Assembly: GCA_002722705.1 (NCBI GenBank)
Contig: PBMP01000085.1
Coordinates: 1 to 35,203, forward strand
Source: Pseudobdellovibrionaceae bacterium
GTDB taxonomy: Bacteria; Bdellovibrionota; UBA1018; UBA6935
Length of the DNA: 35,203 bases
Direction: 5' to 3'
In this document: positions 23,960-33,100 of the stretch, piece by piece
How positions within the stretch are numbered: the first letter of the stretch is position 1
Layout of the letters: every line of letters begins with the position of its first letter
Notes under the pieces: model-generated
Database searches by the model: none
What the model was told of the DNA's origin: nothing
What the model saw: the letters and a program-made list of their open reading frames with translations, nothing else
Made by a program: the position numbers and the translations under genes

Positions 23960-25840
23960 ATGCCTTTCTTACTGGATAACATCGTTGACGAGGGTTTGAT
24001 GGCCGATGAGAGAGATCCCATCGGCATGCGATTGGACTTTCGGAACGAAGAATATTTCGCCCTCAATGAGTCAGGAGTTCTACAGGAATATCGACTCGAA
24101 GATCTCTTTGATATCACAACTGCCCCAAACCAATGGTGCTGGGGTCGAAACGGTAAGCTCCGACTGGGTCCTCACAACCTGGTGACGCATTCTAATGATT
24201 TCTCTGCTGCACCATGGATTAAAATCAGGGCCACTGTGACAGAGGACCTCGTAAAGAAGCCCCATAAGCGCTGGCGTAAGGTTTGGCGGGTAATGGAACA
24301 GGCGGCAGGTGACTATACCGCACTACACACGGGTAGCGCTGTCTCTATTGTCGGAGGTAGAAAGCTTACGGTAAGTATGGTTCTGTCGCCCATTAAGAGC
24401 GAACATTTCCGGGTGCGTCTCTCCACTGACGTAGGATATTTCGGCGCTGTACACTTCTCCGTTATTTCTGGAAAAATCGCAATCGTATCCAGCGACAACG
24501 CCACCGGCGGATGTTTTCCTCTGTCCAACGGGATGTATTTCGTTTGGGCCACTGGTCTCGCACAACCAGCGGCCACCAACAGTACTGGATCTGGGATCTT
24601 CTTCAAGGACTCTGCTGGCAGCTCAGGGTGGTACACAGGGAGGCCCGATTACGGTTGGTATATCGAACATTTCCAAGTGGAACAGGCAGACACATATGGA
24701 TCTCAGGTCGATACGAACGGTGCGGTCAAATGGGGTCCTGTGATCGACAGAACAGCCCTGGGTACAACTGTGCGCGGACTTCGTAGATTCGGTCCGTATA
24801 AGAATCTCATCGGATACGCGAGTGATTTTGCCAATGCCTATTGGAGTTGGTCCAATGGGACCTGGGAAGCCACTACCATAGACTCGCCCATAGAAGGTCG
24901 GAAGTGGCACAAGTTGACTCCAAACTCTGGAGAAACCGGAATTGTTTGGAGTCAAAACATTGCCAAACCCTCTGTTAACAGACGCTATTCGTTCGGACTT
25001 ATTGTCAAAGGTGGCGGTGCAGAAGGCGTCTCGCTGACTTTAGATGGCGGTGACCTAAACAGTCGTAGTCGCATCAATTTCAACCTCTCCAATGGAACAA
25101 GCGCCGTTCTAGACCAAGGAGGGTTTAGTGGAACCACGGTTTACATTGAGGACCTTGGCGACGGGGCACATTGGATACATGGTTCAGCGGTGTCGGGAAC
25201 CGAATCGATTATTCGAATGCGTTTCTTCCAGTGGGGAGCGAGCGGCGGGCGCGACCTCCTGTTGCAAGGGGCTTATATCTACGAATATTCTCGTAGACCT
25301 TGGATGGACACGGGTGATCCAGCGACTACTGTTGCCACGGTGTTCGAAGACATGGACATTAAACCCGATGTATTTTCAAGGGTTTGGAATCCGGCAGAAG
25401 GGACCATGCAGACGGTGTCGTCGGTAGATCGCGTTAACGCTGACGGCGGCGTTGGTATCATGACTGCCTACGGTGCCACAGATGCAGAGCGGATCAAGAT
25501 CGCATTGCGTGCGGATGCAAAGATGGCCGTCCACATCTACGAAGGGAACGGGACCGGCCCTATCATGAATGCCCCCATTGGCAGTCCATTGACGTCGGGT
25601 CAACGGGTTGGCATGGTCCTAGGTTATCGAGAAGATGGTTATTTGAGATTCGGATTGACCGGTGTTCAATCTGCCTCCGATACGAGTACATTGGAATCAT
25701 TGCCTTCTGTCTCTGGACTGAATCTGGGTGGCGGTGGTCCATCTGACTCACCATTGTACGGATACATCGAAAACGCGACTGTTTACAGGAGTTTGATGTC
25801 GCGACTCACCATGGTTGCAGCTGTTAACAAGATCGACTGA
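23960..25840 (+). CDS. Modular tail fibre / adhesin with CBM-like domains
   Basis: The 626-residue protein starts at ATG 23960 behind a strong GAGGGAGGGAG. Residues ~1-75 form an N-terminal module shared with the gene at 26318 (DPI, LDF, ALNESGVLQEY, LF). Two sandwich domains follow, each opening with a CBM-like HNLVTHSNDFSAAPWIK or KNLIGYASDFANAYW pattern (about 72 and 280) and ending in YIEHFQVEQA or LLQGAYIYEYS. The last ~170 residues (from FSRVWNPAEG) have a LamG-type look, with GYIENATVYRS near the end. The order N-module, two CBM-like domains and a terminal beta domain is that of an adhesin. Ligands are probably host surface glycans. Confidence 0.8.
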   Translation: MPFLLDNIVDEGLMADERDPIGMRLDFRNEEYFALNESGVLQEYRLEDLFDITTAPNQWCWGRNGKLRLGPHNLVTHSNDFSAAPWIKIRATVTEDLVKKPHKRWRKVWRVMEQAAGDYTALHTGSAVSIVGGRKLTVSMVLSPIKSEHFRVRLSTDVGYFGAVHFSVISGKIAIVSSDNATGGCFPLSNGMYFVWATGLAQPAATNSTGSGIFFKDSAGSSGWYTGRPDYGWYIEHFQVEQADTYGSQVDTNGAVKWGPVIDRTALGTTVRGLRRFGPYKNLIGYASDFANAYWSWSNGTWEATTIDSPIEGRKWHKLTPNSGETGIVWSQNIAKPSVNRRYSFGLIVKGGGAEGVSLTLDGGDLNSRSRINFNLSNGTSAVLDQGGFSGTTVYIEDLGDGAHWIHGSAVSGTESIIRMRFFQWGASGGRDLLLQGAYIYEYSRRPWMDTGDPATTVATVFEDMDIKPDVFSRVWNPAEGTMQTVSSVDRVNADGGVGIMTAYGATDAERIKIALRADAKMAVHIYEGNGTGPIMNAPIGSPLTSGQRVGMVLGYREDGYLRFGLTGVQSASDTSTLESLPSVSGLNLGGGGPSDSPLYGYIENATVYRSLMSRLTMVAAVNKID

Positions 25841-25854
25841 TCGAGGAGTTTGAC

Positions 25855-26280
25855 ATGAGCTTTAAATACTACACGCTGAAATACGTGGATAAGATGAAAG
25901 AAGGCTTCGGTGGAGAAGCGCGCGCGTTCCGAATCGAAATCCTCGAGAAGTACCGTAACGACAAGGGTCTTCTGGAGCACGAAAAGTGCCATGTTCGTGA
26001 ATGGTGGTTCTGGTTGTTCGCGGGACTGTTGATCACGGGTGCCGTTTGGTATTTTGTAGACGGACACTGGTGGGTGCTCGGTCTGCTAGTCTCTCCATGG
26101 CTACAGGGCATCCTGTACCGCAACAAGTACTACCGCATGTGGTCAGAGGCCACAGCGTACAAGATCCAGATCAAGGTTGGCAATTACTCGAGTACCAAAT
26201 TCGCTGTAAATGCCATGATGAACAAGTATGGTCTGGGTCTTTCTGAGAAAGAGGCCAAGAAGAAGCTGGGTCTCGATTGA
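25855..26280 (+). CDS. Membrane protein with HExxH motif (putative small metallopeptidase)
   Basis: The 141-residue protein starts at ATG 25855 after GAGGAG. H42-E43-K44-C45-H46 fits the zinc-binding HExxH of gluzincin peptidases. E98, in WSEATAYKIQ, is a good third-ligand candidate. Two hydrophobic segments at about 50-68 and 71-88 lie between them. Small bacterial and phage proteins of this plan (HEKxHVxQW, hydrophobic middle, then an EAxAY-type helix) look like membrane metallopeptidases, but I know of no tested substrate. It sits between two fibre genes in the same orientation, which is unexpected for an enzyme. A non-enzymatic membrane role remains possible. Confidence 0.7.
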   Translation: MSFKYYTLKYVDKMKEGFGGEARAFRIEILEKYRNDKGLLEHEKCHVREWWFWLFAGLLITGAVWYFVDGHWWVLGLLVSPWLQGILYRNKYYRMWSEATAYKIQIKVGNYSSTKFAVNAMMNKYGLGLSEKEAKKKLGLD

Positions 26281-26317
26281 TTGGAGTGGGGTTTTCTAAG
26301 GCACCAGGAGTAATGAG

Positions 26318-28963
26318 ATGCAAAAACTTTTCAAAGACACTTTGATGGACACCCGTGGTAACGAGGGAGACCCCATTCCCGTTAGTTTGGATTTGGATTT
26401 TGAGAACAACTCGCTGATGGCGCTGGATGAATCCGGCGTCCTCCGTGAGCACACTGTGACTGAACTGTTCGGATATACTCCCGTAGTTCGGTCATATGTG
26501 GATTTGTCAGGCGCCATTAGAAAGGCGCCACACAATCTTTTTCTCCATAGCGCAGACATCACCAATGCGGCGTGGATTAAGACCAGGACCACAGTCGCGG
26601 TAGAGACCAAGACCGGACCAATCATCAACGGCGTTCCAACTGGAGACGTTCCGTGTTGTATCGTCTACGAGGACAGTAACGGTGGTGCTAAGAACATTGG
26701 TCAGACCTCCATCATCCGGATAAATGAAAAACTATCCCTCAAGTTTTACGTCAAGCGCAATGTGGGCAACAGATGGATTCGAATAGTGGCCGCGCCAGAC
26801 AACGGCACCGCCTATCGAGCACATGTGGAGCCGGTGACCGGCGGAGGACTCAATCTTTACGATTCCGTCCCCTCGAGGTTGACCGTAAACCGTCGTGACT
26901 TGCCAGATGGATGGGTTGAAGTGGAGTTCATATACAACCCCACTATGAACGCGTCTTTCACCATGTACATTGGTTTCACAGATTCGATAGATGGCGGCGC
27001 CAGTATATCCGACCCTGACACCAGCAACAATGTCTCGTTTTACAACCTGCAATTGGAACACAATCCCAGTGCTTCCCTGTCGCACGTACCGACCACCGAC
27101 ACCGTCCTGGCAGAGCGGGTCGTTGTTAGGAACCCACTGAGGCCCATCGCCAGTGGCCTTTGGGGGTACAACGAGATCTTATACAAAACTAAGTCGAGCA
27201 GGGATTTTTCTTCTCTCCCATGGGAGAAATCGGCTGTCACTGTTACTGAAACAACCGATTGGTCGCCCACCGGTAGATGTTGGAAGGTAGAAGTCACCGC
27301 AACTGGCTCCATTGTCAGACTCCGTCAGCAAGTAGCTGCCGCCAGTGCGCCAGACGGAATGTACAGCTTGACCATTGTTGCCAAATATGGCAATGTTTCT
27401 AAGGTCAGTCTCTTTTACGATCCAGATGGAAATGGCAAATACCCTGGGTCGAGATACGAGATCGATTTGGAAACGGGCGTTGTGTCAAACCCCACTGGAG
27501 CAACAGATGCCACGTTTACTGTGGATAAAATGGCCAAGGGCTGGTGGGCCATCACTGTGACAATCGATAAATCCGGAACCGGCGACATGGGTTTCTCCAT
27601 CGTTCCTCTGACTACAACCAAAAATTCGCCGGAAGCCGGAGATATTGGGAAGTACATGTTTGTTGCCCATGCCCAAATGACAAACACGAATTATCCGGCG
27701 CCCCTGGAAAACACCACGGTCGATCCCCGGGCGTTCGCTGCCGATTGGTCAAAGATCACAGGTCCTTTGTTCAACAGGATTTGGAATCCGAATGGTGCCA
27801 CGCTCTACGCCGATTTCGTTTCCAACAAGGAAGCTGGTTACAGAAATGTGGTCTCTGTGAACGACGGTTCCACCACAAACTACCTCCTACAGATAGGACT
27901 GACCGGAGTTTCTCCATTCGGAGTGACCACCTATAACAGAACTCCTCTGGGTGAAAGGACCAGTAACTTTGGTGGCTACACCCCGGGTCTTAGAACCCAG
28001 GCCATTGTATCTTCTTCACTGGCGACACCCACCGTGCACGGGAAAGCAGGTACTGTTAACAGACCAGAAGGCGTGGTCGGGCTTCCAAGCGGTGTAAATA
28101 CTCTCAGCATTGCCGGCCGCTGGGGGGGCAATGCTATCGACGGTCCCATTAAGCGAGTCAGTCTTTCCAAGGCCCCGTTGTCCGGGTCGACTGCTTTATC
28201 AATGATGAAACCGTCTCCCAGAAAAGGAATGGACTTCTTATTCGAGGGTAACCAAGAAGGCGGAGCGTGGGACTTTAGTCGACTAGACACCATGTTTCAA
28301 GATGATGCTGGCAAGATCCCCGTGAGAGAACACGGCGATCCGGTAGCGCTGGTCTACGACATCTCCGGGAACGGTCGACATTTGTATCAGACAGTCTCTG
28401 CATTCAGACCAATCTACCAGACGGATGGCGTTGAACACTGGTTGGCTTTCGACGGCGTCGACGATTGTATGCACGTTGACATGCCGACAATTACCAACTC
28501 GTACACTATTGCCGTCTCTGGTCGTTACGGGACCCCAACTGTATCCGAATGTCTAATGGGTGTTGACAGCGAGAACTATGGTCGAGCCGTATTGTTCCTA
28601 AGGACGGGCACCGTTAACCGATTCGGGGCTGGCCGGGGTTTTTCAAACGCCAGCAGTGGCGCGGCGCTCCCAGACATTACCGTGGGAAGATTTCCCACTA
28701 ACTGTCCCTTTGTTGCAATGTCCAAGGTCATCAAGGGCGAGGCCTCTAGACTTTATGCCAACGGCGCACAGGTTGCAGAAGGCACCGCCAGTACATCCAG
28801 CATTAGTGCGCAGAAATGGACGCTGGGTAATAGTCAGAACCAGTACATCGGGTATTATAGTGGAAAGATGCACGGTGCGGCTTTGTTAACCAGAGACATC
28901 AGTGAAGACAACCGTAGACGCCTCGAACGGGTCATGGGTGCGTTGTCCGGCAAAGGATTCTAG
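26318..28963 (+). CDS. Modular tail fibre / adhesin with CBM-like and LamG-like domains
   Basis: This 881-residue protein starts at ATG 26318, seven bases after AGGAG. Residues ~1-70 match the N-terminal module of the gene at 23960 (GDPI, LDLDF, ALDESGVLREH, LF). CBM-like sandwiches begin near residue 72 (HNLFLHSADITNAAWIK, ending YNLQLEHNPS) and near 283 (YNEILYKTKSSRDFSSLPW). A middle domain follows (ITGPLFNRIWNPNG, about 487-640), similar to the last domain of the other gene. Residues ~651-881 are a clear LamG/concanavalin-like domain (FQDDAG, YDISGNGRHLYQ, LAFDGVDDCMHV). It appears to be the longer paralogue of the 626-residue adhesin, with an added lectin-type end. Confidence 0.82.
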   Translation: MQKLFKDTLMDTRGNEGDPIPVSLDLDFENNSLMALDESGVLREHTVTELFGYTPVVRSYVDLSGAIRKAPHNLFLHSADITNAAWIKTRTTVAVETKTGPIINGVPTGDVPCCIVYEDSNGGAKNIGQTSIIRINEKLSLKFYVKRNVGNRWIRIVAAPDNGTAYRAHVEPVTGGGLNLYDSVPSRLTVNRRDLPDGWVEVEFIYNPTMNASFTMYIGFTDSIDGGASISDPDTSNNVSFYNLQLEHNPSASLSHVPTTDTVLAERVVVRNPLRPIASGLWGYNEILYKTKSSRDFSSLPWEKSAVTVTETTDWSPTGRCWKVEVTATGSIVRLRQQVAAASAPDGMYSLTIVAKYGNVSKVSLFYDPDGNGKYPGSRYEIDLETGVVSNPTGATDATFTVDKMAKGWWAITVTIDKSGTGDMGFSIVPLTTTKNSPEAGDIGKYMFVAHAQMTNTNYPAPLENTTVDPRAFAADWSKITGPLFNRIWNPNGATLYADFVSNKEAGYRNVVSVNDGSTTNYLLQIGLTGVSPFGVTTYNRTPLGERTSNFGGYTPGLRTQAIVSSSLATPTVHGKAGTVNRPEGVVGLPSGVNTLSIAGRWGGNAIDGPIKRVSLSKAPLSGSTALSMMKPSPRKGMDFLFEGNQEGGAWDFSRLDTMFQDDAGKIPVREHGDPVALVYDISGNGRHLYQTVSAFRPIYQTDGVEHWLAFDGVDDCMHVDMPTITNSYTIAVSGRYGTPTVSECLMGVDSENYGRAVLFLRTGTVNRFGAGRGFSNASSGAALPDITVGRFPTNCPFVAMSKVIKGEASRLYANGAQVAEGTASTSSISAQKWTLGNSQNQYIGYYSGKMHGAALLTRDISEDNRRRLERVMGALSGKGF

Positions 28964-29037
28964 CTGTGTAATGGGTCCATGGAAGGACCGCCCGATGGTC
29001 GAATAGTATGACCGCACTTTCTCATAAAGGACCTACC

Positions 29038-29550
29038 ATGGCCAATAACACAAGTCACGTGGTTCTGTTCGAATCAGAACCCACTGAACCACCACCGAGT
29101 CTGGGTTGTCATGGACAATCGTCCGACAAACGCATCTGGTTGTCTAACGGCACCGCTGCCGTTTCCGACTGGGTCTGCGTCTACGATCCGAACAACGACC
29201 CCGATTCACCCAAATACAGTCCCGTGGTACAGCGCGACTCTGACTTCGATGTCACCAAGGACATCTGCGGACATTACGTCGAGGTAGACACCGGGGCAGA
29301 AGGCGACACTGTTTACATTGTCGTTCCAGCGAACTTCGAAACCGTTGCTTTCGGAGAGACCCCTCCACCCGTTGAGATTCACTTTGAAAACGTAGGGCAG
29401 GGTCGGATGGTGTTCGAGATCGACGTATCCGGCGCTGTTATCCAATCGGCAATGTCTCTGGAAGTCTCTAGACAACACGCTGTCGTTACCCTGAAGCGAA
29501 AGGGCAATGGCAACTGGACGTTGTTTGGCGCACTGGACGAACTGTCATAA
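29038..29550 (+). CDS. Small fibre-type protein, paralogue family member 4
   Basis: The 170-residue protein starts at ATG 29038, seven bases after AAAGG; an in-frame ATG at 29008 lacks a ribosome site. The family pattern spans about residues 6-50: HVVLFESEPTEPPPSLG, then RIWLSNGT and VSDWVCVYDPNND. The C-terminal ~110 residues are beta-rich, with HFENVGQGRMVFEI and a GNWTLFGALDE ending. This C-terminal domain closely resembles member 5 but not members 1-3. A 74-bp gap with two weak hairpins separates it from the upstream adhesin. Likely a virion decoration or fibre-tip protein. Confidence 0.75.
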   Translation: MANNTSHVVLFESEPTEPPPSLGCHGQSSDKRIWLSNGTAAVSDWVCVYDPNNDPDSPKYSPVVQRDSDFDVTKDICGHYVEVDTGAEGDTVYIVVPANFETVAFGETPPPVEIHFENVGQGRMVFEIDVSGAVIQSAMSLEVSRQHAVVTLKRKGNGNWTLFGALDELS

Positions 29551-29577
29551 TCCCCCCACTAAGAGAGACCAACAAAG

Positions 29578-30111
29578 ATGGCTAACACACAACACGTTCA
29601 CGAGGCAGTCGGCGCCCCCACTGAAGCACCTACGTCCAAAGGAGCCCACCACATTGCTGACGATGGTCGCATGTGGCTATCCAACGGAACCGACACCGTT
29701 GCCAACTGGGTTCTTATCCATGACCCGAACGCAGAAACGGGCGGTGGCGACACCGACGCCAAGGGTTGGTCCCAGGTAGTCAATGTCAACCAAGAAGACG
29801 TCACAGTGGGACAGGAATTCAGTCCGAACAAGTTCTATCGGATGGACACCGGTTCCGCTGGGAACCAGTATATCTTGACCGTCGAGGCTAGTCTGGATTA
29901 CCCGGACAACTGTGAGGTCCACATCGAAAACGTTGGCGATGGCTACGTTCTGGTCGAAACCGGCAGCGATGCGGTCACGATCAATGCGAGCAACGGTGAA
30001 TACGCCATCACTGAGAAATACGGTGTGGCCACACTCAAACTGGTAGGCACCAACACCTGGACGTTGTTCGGGCGATTGGATCAACAGCCTGCGGGTCAGG
30101 TGATCAACTGA
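29578..30111 (+). CDS. Small fibre-type protein, paralogue family member 5
   Basis: The 177-residue protein starts at ATG 29578, with AAGAGAG about 11 bases upstream. The family pattern is clear: HVHEAVGAPTEAPTSKGAHH, then RMWLSNGT and VANWVLIHDPNAE. The C-terminal domain (about 75-170) has HIENVGDGYVLVET, a TINASNGEYAI strand, YGVATLKLVG and NTWTLFGRLDQQ. This FENVGxG to WTLFGxL order is shared with member 4 and is common in phage fibre accessory proteins. It is the last plus-strand gene before a strong shared terminator. Likely virion surface protein. Confidence 0.76.
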   Translation: MANTQHVHEAVGAPTEAPTSKGAHHIADDGRMWLSNGTDTVANWVLIHDPNAETGGGDTDAKGWSQVVNVNQEDVTVGQEFSPNKFYRMDTGSAGNQYILTVEASLDYPDNCEVHIENVGDGYVLVETGSDAVTINASNGEYAITEKYGVATLKLVGTNTWTLFGRLDQQPAGQVIN

Positions 30112-30122
30112 GTTCCGCATTT

Positions 30123-30161
30123 GCGCAGAAAGGAGCAGGCGTCAGCCTGCTCCTTTTGTGC
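30123..30161. terminator. Bidirectional terminator between convergent genes
   Basis: A 12-bp stem (AAAGGAGCAGGC at 30129-30140 with GCCTGCTCCTTT at 30145-30156) has a GTCA loop and outer GCGCA/TGTGC arms. Both strands give an A-tract, stem and T-tract. It lies between the plus-strand stop at 30111 and the minus-strand stop at 30171. Confidence 0.92.
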
Positions 30162-30170
30162 CCTTTTACG

Positions 30171-33100
30171 TTATTGGTTAAAGTCCAGTCGCGCAGCATC
30201 CAAGTTTTCCAGGTTAGGATAACTCTGTAGGACGCCGGCGCTATTGTAGACATAGCTGGCCGCATTGTAGACGGCGACGAACAGACCGTTACCCGGCGAA
30301 GCCTTCAGACACTCAAAGTTTCCTTGCTCCGCTGCCGCAGGCTCTGTCACAGGAGACAGAGTGATTACGCCGCCCGACAAGTTACAGACATTGGTGACGT
30401 TGTTGTATCTGATAACGAAGTTATCGTTGTCCAACCATTCGCCATCAGAACACTGCGCTGTGTTAGAACCATATCCAGCAACCACCGTCCACCCGGATGT
30501 CTCCAAGACGGTCATTCTGAAGTTGTTCTGGTTATTAACGGAACTGATCAACAACTTAGTGCCGTCGGGAGAGAACCTGGCCGTTTTAGCGCCAGCGCCG
30601 TACGCATTGAGCAAAGCAGTCCAGCCGTCGGTCTCGAAGACATGGATGCCTTTGTTACTACGACACACAAACAGACTACCGTCTGGACTGAACTCACCGT
30701 CCGACCAGTTGTTGGAAGATCCGACGACAAGATCACTGGCATCCAGATAGAGACCGGTCGACATGTTGTAACGCGTCATGCCACCGTAGAACCCGGCGAC
30801 ACCCACGGACCCGTCACCGTTTAGAGCAAACCAAGACGTCCCTCCACTGTACTCAGCGCTGTTGACCACGGAGAAAGTAGCTGTGTCGTAAACAATGGCG
30901 TCCTCTCCATTTTGAACAATTGCGACTCGAGACCCATCTGCACTAAAGCAAACCGCCTGCGGTGCGCCGGTTAGGTCTATCCCAGTATCATGGAAATCAC
31001 CGGTGTCCATGTCCACTGCCACAACTCTACCAGTTCCCCCGTAGTTGTTCCAACCATCAACATACTGGATGGCAATCATCAGGTTTTCTGGAGAACTCCC
31101 TGCCACTGGCGGCGTGTACGCCAGGAATCGGTTACTGGCCATTACGACATCGCCGGAGGTTCCCATCCAACTGAGCGTTATGTCGTTTCCTTCCGAGTCG
31201 TAAAGAAGGGCACTGGAGTAACCACTGAGAAGAGTGTATGAGAAATCATCAGCGGCCGACATGGCACCTACTTTGTTAATGTCGGTGGAAGTCGATGCCC
31301 AGGCGGACAACGTCAGCGAATCACCATCGAAGGCGAGGCTGGCTATGTATGGGTTGTATGGCGAATTGGGCTGGCGGGCGTTTGCACGAATCTCTGTGTC
31401 GCTGACCCAGTAGAACACTTGGTCCTGTCGGTTATTCGACAACGACTCGAACTGTCCATTGGTTGCTAACTGAAGACCTGTTTCCGCACTGTGAACACGC
31501 ATGCTGCCAGACATGTAGACGCCGATGTAGCTGCCGCTCGGAGAATACTTAACACAGGCCACCCAACCAGTCTGAACCAGAGTTGGCTTGGTGCCGCCCT
31601 CCACAAGAACGTCGAAGTCGTCAGAGTTGTAGATGTAAGCGCCAGACTGTGTTGCCACCACCAGGTTTTTCTGATCCGGGCTGATGTCGTGCGTGCTGTA
31701 GAAAGCAGGTAGTGTGAACACGCTACCGACCAGAGACAAATCACCACCGGAGAACACACCCATCTTCGTTTCTGCTGCGATGAATACGTATTGGCTATCG
31801 GGAGTCCAAACCGGCATCAGCACAGCAGCGTATTGGGTCAGCGGCGTCGTGTCCAGCACACCCAATACTACCCAGGTAGCCACGTCGTAGAGGACCACCA
31901 TCGTGGGGGAACCCGTATCGTACCACGAGGCCAACAACTTTGTACCGTCTGGCGAAAATGACAGGCTCGTGGTATATGCCGGGTTGCCGCCGACGTTAAT
32001 GGTGCGGACTCGCTCCATGGTGTCCGACAGATAGACTTCGAGCTTGGGGAATGCGTCCAAATACGCTTCGTAGTCTTCGAAGTAGGTGAACGCCACAAGG
32101 TTTTCCCCAGAATAGTCGACCACGATCTCTTCCACCGGACGAATGGAGTTAATTACGTTACCGCTCTGATACGACGTTATGGTCAGATTGACATTGACCA
32201 CAGTGCCTGCGGTGAGCGAATCGAACCACGCATTCTGGGCCGCTGTTGGAGTAATGGTCACATTCTCGCGACTGTTGTTCTTGGGAGACCCGTACGTGTC
32301 GTAAGTGAACGACCCGAACCCTTCGATATCAAGCTCGAGCACGATCCCTTTGGAACAACGGAAGATAGCGTCCACGCCAATGGCCGAGCCGGGACGGGCG
32401 ATCTTGATGCCGCCCAGGAAAAACACACCCGCATCGGTTACCCACATTTGCCCGCTGGCGGATCCAACAATAGGGTTCGCTACCGGTTGATTCGGGTACA
32501 GCTCAAACCCGAAGCCATAGTTGAGCTCACCCAAGGTAACCTGGATTTGTTCCGAAAACACTACAGGCTGCCGGTAGATATCGTACTCGATGATCCGATT
32601 ACTGTACCCTTCTGTCCATCCACGCAGACGTCCGATCGACCCTTGTGGGTTAGAGACGCGGTTGTCATCTGGGATCGGCAGAACATCCCATGTGCTAACT
32701 GTGCCCTGTTCTGGATCGTTGATATAGTTGCTGTTTGGGGCGACGAAGGTATGGAACCCTTCAGGACTGTAGCCAACTGGATTGTTGGTGATCATGTTAG
32801 CGGTGGAGATAACCGCGATCGGATTGCCGGAACCGGGTACCCAGGGCTGAGGGTGGTCTGCACCAAAGAGCTCGACATGGCGAACACGCCCGTCGGACTC
32901 GCTATAGTGACGATACACCATTGCCAGCTTGGTACGGTCTTCATTGACGTAAGACCGATCAAAGCGAACAACCGATCCGGCTTGCAAGAAGATGTCGTTC
33001 AGGGACGAATCGCCGTTGCCCAATGTGGTCCAGAGCTCGGTCAGAGTGCTCTCAGGAGACACTTCGAACAGAACCAGCTCCACGTTAGTGGAGTCGGTTG

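Noticed and set aside
28973..29013. Two short hairpins (GGTCC/GGACC and GGTC/GACC) before small paralogue 4
   Set aside because: The stems are only 4-5 bp and have no T-tract, so I do not call a terminator; a TAGTAT at 29004 lacks a -35 partner, so I do not call a promoter.
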